A stretch of 64,000 bases of DNA. Source: Globisporangium splendens. Taxonomy: Eukaryota > Oomycota > Peronosporomycetes > Pythiales > Pythiaceae. The notes beneath the pieces were generated by a model, which was not told the origin of the DNA, searched no databases, and worked only from the letters and a program-made list of their open reading frames with translations. Numbering within the stretch: the first letter of the stretch is position 1; each line of letters starts with the position of its first letter. A program made the translations under genes and the position numbers. The stretch lies in NCBI GenBank assembly GCA_006386115.1, contig VFIW01000073.1:124001-188000 (forward strand), written 5' to 3'. Shown here in pieces: positions 40,343 through 51,929 of this stretch.

Positions 40343-42424
40343 CTACTCGCCCGAGCTCTGTAGACCTGCATGCTGCGCGTTGGTCTGCGACTGGAGGTTG
40401 ACCTGATCGCGCACCTGGGACGCCTTGTGCAGCAACTGGATCATTTGCTCCTTCAGCACCGGGTCTTCGCGCGGCGCCTCGCGCGGTTTTGCCTGCACGA
40501 TCATCGATGATTCGCCCGAGTAGCTGCTCAGCGGCACCATATCCGAGGACGAGACGCTAATCTTGTGACCGTCATTGAGTCCATGTTGAGGTCCCGCGCT
40601 GTAGTTCGGATGGAAGTGCTGAGGCTGCTGGTGATAAGGATTCTGATTGTAGTTGAGTGGATGCATCTGGTGGGAACGCGGCACGAGCTGCGACGTCAGC
40701 GCTGCGCGCGCGAACTTGTTCTGTGCCTCGCGCCGTTCCTGCACCATGACCATGGCCAAGTGCGCGAGGTTCTGCATCGTCGCGACCTGGTTCTCCGGCA
40801 GTGTGTGGCGCGGCTCTGTGTCGAGCACGCACACGGCGCCGACACACTCGTTGTCGACCGTGAACAGCGGCGCGCCGGCCAAGAACCGCACGGCGAGTGG
40901 ACCCGTGACGAATGGGTTGCTCATGAACCGCGGATCGCGCAGCGCGTCCATGACCACAAGCGGTCGCTGGTCGCGCACGGGGTACTCGCAGAAGCTGAAA
41001 TCGCGCGGCACGTCGGACTCGCGCACATTCACGGCGCTCTTGAACCACTGGCGATTCTCGTCGATCAGACTCACGACCGCGTACTTGCACGACAGCGCCT
41101 GCGCCGCGAGGTCGCACAGCGTGTCGTAGATGTCGACCTGCTCCTCCTTCTCGTCCTGCACGGCGTACTTGTCCTGGGACTCGAGACGCAGTCGCTCCAT
41201 CAGGTCCGCGACCATGTCTTTCTTGGACGGGTCTCGCGCCGCGATCTGCCGTAACCACGCCATGCCGACGAGATCCGGCACCGTCGACACCTGGGACTGC
41301 TGACTCGGCAGCGCAAGCGCGTATTCCTCGACAGCATCGCGCAGCTTCTCGTCGTCGACGCCCTTGGGCAGTACGAGTTCTTTGTCCACGGACGATGACG
41401 ACACGGAATTGGGCGTCGTCGCGGTCTGCGACTCCTTGTCGGTCTTGGTGCCGTCCATGCACGCCTTGCACACGCGCAGCGTCGTGAGCCCGACCGACTG
41501 CAGGTCCACGGACTTGTACAGCGAGCAGCTCCGACAGATGATCTCGCCGCACGCGCGACAGTGGTGCTTGCGGCGCGTGTTCGTGAACGTCTTGAGGCAG
41601 AGGTGGCAGCACTGGCGGTCCTTGTCGTTGACCCACGTGGGCTGGCGCCGCAGCGTGAGCTCGCGACTGATGCGCTTGCGGCTGATGCTCTCCTCGATCA
41701 CGCCGACCGACTCGGCCCAGTTGAGCAGCAGACTGCGGTTCATGCGGCGCTTAGAGCTCTTATTGGGCGGCTGGCGCACCGAGCACACGAACTGCGCCTC
41801 CACCACGCCCTCCTCGCGCGGCCGGAAGAGGTACCCGCACTTGGAGAGCGAGCCGCGCTCCAACTTATGCGACTCGTACAGCGGCGGACACTCCATCTGC
41901 TCGATCGACTCGTACACGCAGACGCCGATGGGCTTGTCCGGGTCGCCACCGATCGCGTCGGCGCCGATCACGCCCGTGTACTCCATGACGCAGAAGTCGT
42001 GCAGATGCACCAACGGATTGATCGCGCTCTTCTTGTTGCGCATGGCGAGCCACTTGATCGCGAGCGTCTCGGACTCGTTCTGCTCGCTCTGGAAGAGCAC
42101 AGCGGCGTCCGCGAAGCACTCGCGCAGCTGGAGCTGCATGAGCGTCCGGAACGCTGCCGTGGTGGGCGCCGCGAAGAGCTCCATGATGTCGTCCAGCGAT
42201 GCCTTGACCGTGGCCACGCTCTTGATGGAGTACGTGAGCCCGCCCTTCTGCCGGTCCTCCATCACCTGCACGCCCTTCTTCTCCTGCAGCAGCGTCCACT
42301 CGGCCTCCGGGTGGTGCAGGTCGGGCACGAGCGCGCGCGCCCACAGCAGCAGGTCGTTCTCGTCCGAGAGCGTCACCTGCGGCGTCGCGAAGAAGCCGCT
42401 CCGTAGCGGCAGTGACCGCACCAT
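40343..42424 (-). CDS. START-like / FYVE / GAF domain protein
   Basis: A single exon of 693 residues. Residues ~25-250 look like a START-type lipid-binding module. A FYVE zinc finger follows at ~265-325 with the RRKHHCRACG signature and paired cysteines (CCHLC, CRSC, CKAC), which binds phosphatidylinositol 3-phosphate on endosomes. A GAF domain spans ~430-575 (YAVVSLIDENRQWFKS, DFSFCEYPV, RFLAGAPLF, GAVCVLDTEPR), a fold that senses small ligands. The C-terminus is Gln/His-rich with a last helix. START-FYVE proteins are abundant in oomycetes; the added GAF suggests ligand-regulated membrane association, which is inference. Confidence 0.88.
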   Translation of the reverse strand: MVRSLPLRSGFFATPQVTLSDENDLLLWARALVPDLHHPEAEWTLLQEKKGVQVMEDRQKGGLTYSIKSVATVKASLDDIMELFAAPTTAAFRTLMQLQLRECFADAAVLFQSEQNESETLAIKWLAMRNKKSAINPLVHLHDFCVMEYTGVIGADAIGGDPDKPIGVCVYESIEQMECPPLYESHKLERGSLSKCGYLFRPREEGVVEAQFVCSVRQPPNKSSKRRMNRSLLLNWAESVGVIEESISRKRISRELTLRRQPTWVNDKDRQCCHLCLKTFTNTRRKHHCRACGEIICRSCSLYKSVDLQSVGLTTLRVCKACMDGTKTDKESQTATTPNSVSSSSVDKELVLPKGVDDEKLRDAVEEYALALPSQQSQVSTVPDLVGMAWLRQIAARDPSKKDMVADLMERLRLESQDKYAVQDEKEEQVDIYDTLCDLAAQALSCKYAVVSLIDENRQWFKSAVNVRESDVPRDFSFCEYPVRDQRPLVVMDALRDPRFMSNPFVTGPLAVRFLAGAPLFTVDNECVGAVCVLDTEPRHTLPENQVATMQNLAHLAMVMVQERREAQNKFARAALTSQLVPRSHQMHPLNYNQNPYHQQPQHFHPNYSAGPQHGLNDGHKISVSSSDMVPLSSYSGESSMIVQAKPREAPREDPVLKEQMIQLLHKASQVRDQVNLQSQTNAQHAGLQSSGE

Positions 42425-45280
42425 TTTGTAAATCGGATTCGCGTTGCGGCGCTAAATCGGGGTGCGCTTGTTGATGTTGTCGAGGTTATTCGGGGCTGTC
42501 TTGCTTGTCGACAAGAAACTGGTCTGCAGACAAACAGCGCGAGGGTGGGGTGGGGGACTTTTTGCTTGGTTATGTGGCCGGAAGGCTAGTCGAGGAAGGT
42601 ACGCACAGCACGTTCGCACACGCAAAGAGGACCCGCGAATCAGGTGACTTTGCTGTGCTCTGTGTGTGGGTTGTTGGGGAGTGGCCGCAGGAAGAACCAA
42701 GATAGTCGGTCCTTCCTTGTCTTTTTGCGAGTTGGAGTTGCGGCGCGCTAATTGGCGGACGAGGATGTCCCTATTGCGCTGTTGTGCGCTCGTCAAGCAA
42801 GCACACTGCGCGCAGAGAGGACCGACCTTTGATAAGGAGCACTCGCTTGTCAAAACAACCAAAGCCCCTGTCTAGCGAGCAAAGCAAAGCACATGGCAAG
42901 CACACGACAACAAAGCAACAAACAAATGCTGCAGCAAGCGGGATGGTGCTAGCATACAAACTCCAAGACAATTGCTGCAACTTGCTGTGCAGCTCGGGTC
43001 AGAAGGGCTTCGGCAAAGGGTTCGGGGTTTGCAATGTAAAAGATGCTGCTGGAAGAAAGGGCAGATCAACCAATGAGCAGATAGGACGGAAAGAGCAGCA
43101 CAATTACACACGGAGAGGGATGACCCATCTGATGCAGGATGTGCCCCATTGGCAAAACCCAGCTGATGAGAGGAGGGGCGACGTCCTCAGGCGCGACAAG
43201 ATGGATAGGGGTTCAAATGTACGGAATGCCTCTTACCCGAAAGCAGAGGCCGAAAAGATTCTTCGGTCGGCAAAAACCCTCTTTATCAAGCGTATCCTCT
43301 TCAGCGTGATCATCAGCACACAATTGCAGCAGACAACTCGACTCGGATGATTTACGCAAGTGATAGAGTGGCGGTGGTCATTATGCGAGGCGACGCACGC
43401 GGAATGGAGAAAAGCCACTCGATCTTTGTCGCCTGCTCTTTCGGCCACATCGGCGCGAATGCGACCTTGATTGAATGCAGAGGTCTGTCCCCTCACCACA
43501 GCCGAAAGCCTGAGATATACCAACTGGCACAGGTTATAATTATATGAGTGACTGAAAGTGAGAGGAAATAAAGACACAATAGCTTACTACCAATTCAGCG
43601 CGTCTGTTAGTGGATGAGTCGTTTTCAAAAGGGATCAAGTTGCATGTGCTGTTATAGAGGGGACTTGGACAATTCGACATTCGATCCAGCGCAGAACATC
43701 AGCTTTTGCTTCCCCCACAGTGCAGCAGCCAGCCAGCCCAGCTGCCACGCGTTTGCCACACTCAATTTGTGTCACTGACTGTCGAGCGGACAGATTGGCA
43801 AGCTGACCATGATGCCAACGCACGCATTACTGGCGATTTGCAGCTCAGCTGGCAGGAAAGAGTAGCCATTGTGTATCCAAAACCGAACGTGCTGAGTCGA
43901 TTTTTCAGCAGTAACAGCGTGGTGTGGGACCAGGTCAGCTCCAAAGCTGGAGTCTGTCATTCTTCATCTATGTGCAATATGGGCATTGCAGGCGTTGTGG
44001 AAATGGCTCAGTCTGCACTTCATTCGGACACATTCCTCGGTGTTCTAGCGACCACAGAAACATGCACAATGCAAGGCGCTCTGTTGGACCGCGAAAGACG
44101 AAAAGAGCCAATTTGTCAGCACAGAGCGCGTGAGGGAGGCATTCGCAGGCAGTGTGGACACTGCTGTGATTTGGAGCCACGTGTCAAAGTGGCATCGCAA
44201 TTCAAAAGCACTGACTTGTAACAAATGGTCCACGGTAGGCGAGGATCTATATATTTGTCGAAATGCAGACTGCAATGGGTGATGTTGCCCTTTCTGAATT
44301 GGTGCGCCAGTCTGTAAAGTAGGTACGCTTATCGGTGACTCTTAGATTGCTACTGCCACCAAATCCGCGTTTTAAATTTGAACATGCAAGGCGTTTCGTA
44401 CTGTACGATGGATGTGTCTTATGATCCCAAAGTCTGTGGCTCTAGCTACATTTGGTGCAATCAATGCGCCACTGGATTGCACCCGCCACCGACTGGAAAG
44501 TGAAGCATACTCCCACCACTGTTTACGCTTGGCGCACGATTGTATTTTGAACTTGCGGTTGGTGTCGTGTTTTCGTGATTGTTGCGTCTGCTACGGTACT
44601 TTGGTTTTCGTTTTCCTGGCGCATGACACCTCATCAATCTGGGGTTTTACCCAACCGTCCGTCCGTCCGTCCGTCCGTCCGCTCGACCGTTCGTTCCCCA
44701 TCCCCAGTCGCGAGGTTTGTTCCCCCATTTGAAAAACCGCAAAGTAGGTACCGACGTTGCCATCTGGTTCTCATTTCGGGACGCATCTACTCTCCAATTC
44801 GGGATTCTCGCCTGCACTCGGGACGTCAGTCGTTTATTCACCGCTCGATTCGGGAACGTGGGACGATCAGACCCCCACGCTTGACGGTCGACCTCTCCCC
44901 TCCCCCCCCTCTCTCCCCCTCTCTCTCTCTCACGCTCCACCGTCCACACGGTTTTTTGAATTTCTCAATCCACACGAGATCGACCATCACTCTGCCGCTC
45001 CTCCCCTCTTCCCAGACCAATTCTGTTGTCGCCCCCCACACGCGCCACAGCCGCGCCGTCCCCCACTCGCCTGCCCTCACTCACACACTCTCTCGCAGAC
45101 AGGAAAGCACCGAGAGAAGACGACGACACAAGAAGAAAGGAAGGAAGAAAGGAGACCACTTTACGCAGTAGAGTGCGCGTTCTCCCCCCCCTTATCACTT
45201 TCTCCCCCCCTTCTCTCTCCCCCCCTCATCAGTCCCCTCCTACCTGCTCTGGAGCGGCCATCGACTGGAGCCACTCGCAG
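42425..45280. other. Large intergenic region and pyrimidine-rich 5' UTR of the corepressor gene
   Basis: Nearly 2.9 kb without a convincing gene. The longest frame (42784-43350) has no recognisable domain and poor protein character. From about 44640 the sequence becomes unusual: a CCGT tetranucleotide array, a CT-only tract at about 44891-44930, and further C/T runs at 45181-45228, leading into the likely 5' UTR exon of the corepressor gene. Confidence 0.55.
44655..44681 (+). repeat. (CCGT)n microsatellite
   Basis: More than six tandem CCGT units, followed by degenerate CTCGACCGTTCG. Confidence 0.85.
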
Positions 45281-45657
45281 GTGAGGTCTTGGTGTGCGAT
45301 TACTATATGGGTGAATGGATGTGCCTATGGGTGAATGAATGTGCGTAGGAGCAGAAGAGATCACCTGACGAGATTGACGTCTTGATTTTGATTGCCGCGA
45401 TTCATACGCGTATGTGTGTGAATTGTTTGCATGAGGGAATGGGAGACAGATAGTGTTGAGTGTCCCGTTTATTTGTTTCTTTCTGTGTGATATGGGTTCG
45501 ATGTGTGTGTGTGAGAGAGACAGAAAGAAGCATTCGGGGAGTTGAATCTGACGTGCGTGCTTCTGTTTCTCTTTCTTGTTGTTTTTCATTGCAATGTGAA
45601 CAGTGAGTTTGCGTGTGTCCCGATAACACACCGCCCCCGCCCTCTTCCTTCCGACAG
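45281..45657 (+). other. Probable 5' UTR intron of the TUP1-type gene
   Basis: Donor CGCAG|GTGAGG at 45281 and acceptor CTTCCTTCCGACAG ending at 45657, 24 bases before the ATG, bound a 377-base interval without coding signal. It would be much longer than the coding introns in this window. The call rests on splice-site quality only. Confidence 0.5.
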
Positions 45658-45681
45658 TCGAGTCGTTGAAACAAGAGAACC

Positions 45682-47935
45682 ATGTACTCATCGGCAGGGT
45701 CTGGTCCAGCGCGACGTGGTGGAAACCCGCCAGTGAACGTGGCGCCGCCACAAATTCGTGGCCCTCCGAACCCTCCCAACATGCCCCCAATGGCGAACGC
45801 TGCTGGCGCGGGCTCGAGCCGTATCAGCGATATGCTCGACCAAGTGAAAGCTGAATACGAAGCGGCGATCCAACAGCTGAACATCTCGAAGATGGAGCAA
45901 TTGGAGATGGAGCGTAAGATCCAATCTCAAGTCGTGGAAATGGACCAGATTCAACAGACCCTGAAGACGTTGGAGGCTAACCACCGTCGCATTCGTCAAC
46001 AATACGAAGAGGACATGATGCGCATGCGCCGCCAATTGGAAGGACAAGCGGCTCCAGGCGTCAAGATCAGCAGCAACAAGCGTATTCGTACCCAGAGTAG
46101 CTCGGGTTCTGGCGCACCAATGCAGCCTGAAGATGGCTTGATGTCTGTGGTGAACGTTGCTACGGGCGGTGCTTCGAACCGATCGAGCAACCCGCGATCG
46201 AACTCGCCAGTTCGTGTTGTGCCGGTCCAGCCAGCGTCTCGCTCGCTTCAGCAGCTTGGACAGCAACCAATCACACAAGGTCAACCACCTCAATCCCAGC
46301 AACAGCCACAGCAGCCACCACCTCAGCTCAGCCCTTTGGAAGGTCAGTCGACTACTCCAACGAACCGTAGAGGTCCAATTCCAGGCTTGAACCGTGAGGG
46401 TTCTCAAGAGGCGAATGGTAAGGTAGATGGCCGCAGCATCCCACCAGTGTCGCAGTCTGGTCCATCGTCGCCAGTTTCGAAGAAGTCCAAGTCGAACGGA
46501 AGTGGCGAATCCAACAGCATTCCGTCGCTCTCGAATGGCAAAGGTGCGCTCCCGTCGGTCAGTGCGTCGACTGGCTCGGCTTCATCTGGTGCGTTGATCC
46601 CTTCGGTTCCAAAAATCCACAGAGAGCACCACGCATCGGCGGAATCAAGCCCGTCGTCGTCGAGCAACAACTCTGGGCAAACACAAGCTGTGCCTGCTTC
46701 CACCCCGACTACTAGCAGTACGTCTGCTGCTGGCAAGCAATCCCCTCCAGAATCGAACCAAGCTGCTAACTCTTCGGGTGCATCTGGGTCCAACGCCACC
46801 CAAAAGACGTCGAACTCGAAGGCTAGCCGGCTTAACTGGAGCTGTGTGTACTCGTCCAAGTCGACTATGGCGTACCAAGAATCTGAGCGCCCGGTTGCCG
46901 AGATGCATCAGTCAATGGACCACCAGAGCGTGGTGTGTGTTGTTCGTTTCTCGAACGATGGTACGATGATGGCTTCAGGTTGCCACAAGACTGCCCAGGT
47001 GTTCGATGTCAAGACCGGTGATCGCAAATTCTTCGTGTCGCGTCCTGGCTCGAATGGTGGAAACGCTAACAACGCTGCTGCTGCCACGAATGAAGCTGAC
47101 GATGCGTATGTCCGTGCCGTGTGCTTCTCGCCTGACTGCACGAAGCTTGTGGCTGGTATGCCACACAACACGATCCGCATTTGGGATATTGCTTCCAACG
47201 AAGAAGGTCCAGCCATGACTGGCCACGAGTCTGAGATTTACTCTTTGGACTACGTGAACGACTTTATTGTGTCTGGATCTGGCGACCGCAAGGTTCGACT
47301 CTGGGATGCGCGCTCTGGGCAGTGCAAGAAGATTTTCGGCAGCGAGACTGGCGGTCCATCGGACGGTGTCACCTCGGTTGCGTTGTCTCCTGATGGTCGT
47401 TTGCTTGCTGCGGGTTCGTTGGACAAGGTCGTGCGAATTTGGGACACTGAGACTGCGCAGCTGTTGGACCGCTTGGAAGGTCACAGTGACTCGGTGTACT
47501 CGATTGCGTTCTCCCCTGATGGGAAGAATTTGATTTCGGGTTCATTGGACAGAAACATCATGCTTTGGGATGTGTGTGCTCAAGGCCGAACCACGACTCG
47601 CCCACGCATGTTGTTCCAAGGCCACAAAGATTTTGTTCTCTCTGTTGCGTACACTCCGGATGGAAGGTATGTTGTTCTTGCGCTTGGTGTTTGCTGGTGA
47701 TTAGAGATTGCGCTAAACATGTTTGCTTTCTGATTTGCGTAGATGGCTCATGTCCGGGTCCAAGGATCGCTCGGTTGTGTTCTGGGACCCTCGATCGTCT
47801 CGCTCCGTATTAACTCTCACCGGTTACAGAAATTCGGTGATCAGCGTGGCCTCGTCACCTGCTTCGCCATACTTCGCGACGGGCAGCGGGGACTGTTTTG
47901 CTGTTGTTTGGAAATACCAGTGCCAAACTTTTTAA
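45682..47935 (+). CDS. TUP1: TUP1/Groucho-type WD40 transcriptional corepressor
   Basis: Coding exons 45682-47666 and 47743-47935 with a 76-base intron (AAG|GTATGT...GCGTAG|A), 725 residues. The N-terminal coiled coil (residues ~48-125: [19 protein letters not shown]) matches the TUP1 tetramerisation helix that binds the Ssn6/Cyc8 partner. Then come ~260 residues of Gln/Ser/Pro-rich linker and a C-terminal seven-blade WD40 propeller ([80 protein letters not shown]). TUP1-type proteins are recruited by DNA-bound repressors to silence genes in the nucleus. The intron falls inside the last-but-one blade. Confidence 0.9.
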
Positions 47936-49385
47936 ATATACGACAGAGTGGTAAATAGTCGAGGAGCTAGTGAACAAGAAAACAAGACACAAAAAACAAG
48001 GAGCAGAAAAACGGAATGTGGCGACGGATGGAAGATCGAATACCAAGTGGATGCCTGTCAGCCCACGACCGAAGCGAGAACGAAGAAGATCGAGACGGTG
48101 TGATGTGAGTGCGTTCGGAAACGATGAATATCTTGAAGACTTCCTGATGTCGTCCCATTGCTGTCCGGTTGAAATTGGTTTGCATGTGGGGTGATGATTG
48201 TACGGTTCGGTTTGGTTGGTGAATGGATAGTTTGTCGGACAAGAAAATGGTGCAAGCGAAGCCAGAAAGAGCCGCAGTCAGCAGCCTTTGGGATCGGAAG
48301 ATCGTCTCTTCTTTGCAGGAGAGAAAAGAAAGAAACATTAGTGCATTTTTTTATCGTCTTTTTTAACCTCCAAGCCAATGAAAGCCGCCATCATGTGTAT
48401 ATGCGTTTTCGTGTGTGTGTGCGTGGCATTCATGACATGTTGTTGTTGGTCGATTGTCTGTCCATCGTTGACGCCATTGGTCAAGACTTCGAGGATGATC
48501 GATCTCATGCGATCTTTCAAAGCCAGCAGCAAATCCTGAAGAAGAGTTTGGATGTTAGCGGAGTTAAGACTGAATGCAGACTTTGAATCGATTTTGATCG
48601 ACAAGTCAGAGAACACATATTCGAGACTGCTGTTGACAGCCACCTGATTTCGGATTTAAGATTTAGAAAGATAATCGAACTCTTACTGTACTGCACTGCT
48701 GCATGTTTTTGCTGCGAGATGTTGACGCGTAATTACGCGATTTGTCCGTTTTTGGTAGTGACTGACACTCACTGTGGAGTCAGAATGATGGCGATTAATC
48801 ACTTTGTGACGGTCGTAGGTTGCCCGCTCTTCTGCACTTGAATCGTTGCGCAAGCTTTGCGCCTTCGGGACCCTCGCACCAGAAAAAAAAACAAGAACCA
48901 GCATTTGACTCTTTATCTAGCTTGTTTATTGAGAGCCTTCAACACTCTCCGCTCTCTGGATCGCATTCTTCCAACGTGATCGAAAGCGTTCAAACGATCG
49001 TGGTGTGGTTTTCTCGGATCCGTTTCACGCGGCAATGGTCTCATCAGATACAAATGAAGTCAAGGAGAATGGCTACCACCCAATTCACATCCTTACGCCA
49101 CCAAGCCCTTCCTGTGAAGTTCTTCTTCACTGCAGCTATGAAAAGGCACGCAGCACCTTGAGGAGGGAGAGCAGAAATTGACATGCTCACTTCCACAATC
49201 GTACTTCATACGACTCTCACTGAACTCGCGAATCGTACTTCATTGGACAACCGTTAGGTTCGACTTGTCTGCTCCACTAAGTGCGCGCTGCTCATGAAAA
49301 GCGCACTTTACCGAAGCCCCTCGCCACCCACCCAATCAAATCGTCGAGCTCCAAACGGCATCATCGTTCCATTGCCAGCAGCACG
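47936..49385. other. Intergenic, no gene recognised
   Basis: About 1.45 kb between the corepressor and the MYND gene, both plus. It contains the 3' UTR, a TG-rich run near 48406-48422, and short frames with no family resemblance. The frame of the next gene opens at 49281, but its first 35 codons look non-conserved. Confidence 0.5.
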
Positions 49386-51929
49386 ATGGGCAACAAGCGC
49401 AGCGGCAAGCGCAAGGCAGGCTTCATCGGCTTCGAGTCCAATGAGATCGCGTTCATCGAGGACGAGATGGCGGCCATCGCTGCCGAGTACGGGCTCGAGA
49501 TCGATCAGGACGTCGCCAAGCACGTGCACCAGCGCAACGACGCCAAGAAGGCGCGCCACCGCAAGAAGCAGCCCGCGCCACCGAGCAAGTACGGTCCGAG
49601 CGCCTCCACGACAGAGACTGCATCCAAGCGCAAGCGCATCGTGTTGCACTCGCTCCCCTTAAAGTACAAGCAGAGCACGCCGATACAAGAAGTGAACGAG
49701 CACACCGCGATCTACGAGATGCTCCGCGATGTGCTCCCGGATGGCGGCGCGCTCTCGAGCTGCGGCGTGCCAGGGTGCAATTGCTACCACGGCGGCCGCG
49801 AGATGGTGCTCGATTCGCGCACGAAGAAGGAGCACCAGACGCTCGAGAACGTGGATTTGCTGCGTGCGGGGCAGTGCAAACGCTGCCAGCACGGCGTGCT
49901 CCAGCACGCGATTGTGGTGCGCGACGACGGCGACAATGCGAGCAAACCGAGCGGCGGACAGCGGCTGTTCAGTGCGTTCTACCAGCTGATCCGCTTGGCG
50001 CGCGTCGCTGGCACGATCTACACGTCGCGCGTGTGGTCCAAGTCGGCCACGGAGCTGTTGAACGCGCTGCTCGTGCACGTGAAGACCCAGTTTTCGACTG
50101 GTGGCACGCAGAACGGACAGAAGACGATCACAGAGCTGCAGCACGAGCAGGAGGTGCTCGTGGAACTGCAGACGCAGATGAAGAAAGCCGAGCAGGCCGC
50201 GGGCAAGAGCACGCGCGACGAAGCACCCATCCACTTGGCGTGCATCTTCGACCAGATGTACTTCCAGTGCTACTACGCGTCGATCGTGCTCTATGGACGC
50301 GCGTGTGGTGCTGTGCCAGCGCCAGACGTCTATTTTATCGATCTGGAGAACTTTGCACCGCAAGCGCAATCGCAGTTGGAGACGTTCCTCAACAATGAGC
50401 TCCAGGATGCCGACATCCCGACCCACTTGGTCGATTCCTTGGTGCTCCCAAATAGAGAAAACAAGCGGCCAACGGCGCAGCAGTCCGTCGCGCTGCTGGA
50501 CATTTACCACGCGCGACTGCGCGAAGGCATTCGACTGTTCTATGAGCAGGGCGTGGGCATGCATGGCGAAATGGACGCGCTGCTCGTGAACCCGCACCTG
50601 ATCGCATCGGCGCAGGCCGCTGTCGCCAACAAGAGCAAGAAGAAACCGCAGAAGAAACACTACCGACGAGAACGCAGCAAGCCAGTAGCTGCAACTACTG
50701 AGAGCGACAAGCCTGGTACCAACAACAACGGACTCCTGGACGTGCCATCGTACCCGTTGCTGGCGCAATGGCGCAACAACTGCCGAGATTGGTGCTGTCA
50801 CCTGTACGCGTACGCGACGCCAACACCTGAGGCGCTGGATGTGGTCTCGAAGTACGCGCCGCTCGTGGAAATGGGCGCCGGTACGGGGTACTGGAGTTCG
50901 TTGCTGCAAAGCCAGAAGACCGACATTGTCGCGTACGACAAGTGTCCACCGTCGACGGACGGAGGCAGTGAGGCTGCTGAGCAAACTGGTGGCCGCGCGC
51001 GCAAGCAGGAGCGGAATGCGTACCACGGCCAAGTGCCACCGTTCTGCGCGATCGGCAAGGGCGGCCCCGAAGTGCTCAAGCAGGACGACATGAAGGCGCG
51101 CAACCTGTTTCTCTGCTACCCGCCGCCGCACGACGACATGGCGTTCAACTGCCTGCGCTTCTTCCAGGGCGAGTATGTGATCCACGTCGGCGAATGGCAG
51201 GGGGATACGGGAGATCGCCGCTTTGAGAAAGAGTTGGAGACGCGATTCAACCTCGTGAACGAGCACTTGCTGCCGAACTGGGGCAACTCGGCGTACAGCC
51301 TCACTGTGTGGAAGCGCAAGGCTGCTGATAAGCAGTCTACGTCTTCTGGTGCTCTCTGCACGACTTTGTCGTGTTTCAAGTGCCAGAAGACCATCGCTGA
51401 TGCGGCCGAGGAAGGTGAGGAACTCAAGCGCTGCGTGTTCTGCAAGACGAACGTGTACTGCTCGAGTTTCTGCGAGGAAAGCGACCGGAAAGCGCACAGC
51501 GCCGAGCACGCCAAGCGGTTGATCTTCTTTGAGAATGAGAACGAGTTGGAGTTTGAGAACGATCTGCACTATGCGCCACTGGTGGTCGTCGCCGAGCTCG
51601 ACACCGAGGACGCCGACAAGGTCGCACAGGTCTCGCGCAGCTGGAAAGAGATCACGGGAGGTACTGCGAATGATGATGACGATGTTGGTGAGGATGATAT
51701 TAGCGAATATGACGAAGATGAAGACAATGACGACGACGAGGATATGAAGGATAGCGACGCGAATAGTGAAGACGACAGCGACGAGGATGGCAGTCAGGAT
51801 GAGGGTGAAGATGACGAGAACGACGAGAAAGAAGCGCTGCGTCCTGTTGTGACCAAGAAGCCGCGCAAGGAGGTCGCCGTGCGAAAGCCCAAGCAGACTG
51901 CATTTGCCTTCAATTTTGACACCAAGTAG
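49386..51929 (+). CDS. Methyltransferase-like protein with C-terminal MYND zinc finger
   Basis: A single exon of 847 residues from the ATG at 49386 (MGNKRSGKRKAGFIGF). The N-terminus is basic. Near residue 165 a CGVPGCNCYHGGRE cluster and near ~205 a CKRCQ suggest metal binding. Residues ~490-640 resemble a Rossmann-type SAM-methyltransferase: LVEMGAGTGYWSSLLQ (motif I), VAYDKCPPS, NLFLCYPPPHDDMAF. A MYND-type finger follows at ~657-705 (CFKCQK, CVFCKTNVYCSSFCEE, HSAEH). The tail is strongly acidic, then basic. The combination suggests a protein-binding finger attached to a methyltransferase-like fold; substrate and activity are unknown. Confidence 0.7.
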   Translation: MGNKRSGKRKAGFIGFESNEIAFIEDEMAAIAAEYGLEIDQDVAKHVHQRNDAKKARHRKKQPAPPSKYGPSASTTETASKRKRIVLHSLPLKYKQSTPIQEVNEHTAIYEMLRDVLPDGGALSSCGVPGCNCYHGGREMVLDSRTKKEHQTLENVDLLRAGQCKRCQHGVLQHAIVVRDDGDNASKPSGGQRLFSAFYQLIRLARVAGTIYTSRVWSKSATELLNALLVHVKTQFSTGGTQNGQKTITELQHEQEVLVELQTQMKKAEQAAGKSTRDEAPIHLACIFDQMYFQCYYASIVLYGRACGAVPAPDVYFIDLENFAPQAQSQLETFLNNELQDADIPTHLVDSLVLPNRENKRPTAQQSVALLDIYHARLREGIRLFYEQGVGMHGEMDALLVNPHLIASAQAAVANKSKKKPQKKHYRRERSKPVAATTESDKPGTNNNGLLDVPSYPLLAQWRNNCRDWCCHLYAYATPTPEALDVVSKYAPLVEMGAGTGYWSSLLQSQKTDIVAYDKCPPSTDGGSEAAEQTGGRARKQERNAYHGQVPPFCAIGKGGPEVLKQDDMKARNLFLCYPPPHDDMAFNCLRFFQGEYVIHVGEWQGDTGDRRFEKELETRFNLVNEHLLPNWGNSAYSLTVWKRKAADKQSTSSGALCTTLSCFKCQKTIADAAEEGEELKRCVFCKTNVYCSSFCEESDRKAHSAEHAKRLIFFENENELEFENDLHYAPLVVVAELDTEDADKVAQVSRSWKEITGGTANDDDDVGEDDISEYDEDEDNDDDEDMKDSDANSEDDSDEDGSQDEGEDDENDEKEALRPVVTKKPRKEVAVRKPKQTAFAFNFDTK

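Noticed and set aside
41561..42406. A 281-codon plus-strand frame opposite the FYVE-GAF gene
   Set aside because: A shadow of a GC-rich gene: Ala/Arg/Leu/His-rich with no motif, entirely inside the opposite coding region.
42784..43350. A 188-codon frame in the large intergenic region
   Set aside because: No start context, domain, splice continuation or biased codon use; mixed low-complexity composition. Left unannotated.
49659..51569. A 636-codon open frame on the minus strand opposite the MYND-methyltransferase gene
   Set aside because: It is fully contained in a conserved plus-strand gene with GC-rich third positions, which readily leaves the complementary frame open. The translation is Arg/Leu/His/Val-rich with no domain, unlike the retrotransposon antisense frame, which extends beyond its sense gene and has a coherent coiled coil.
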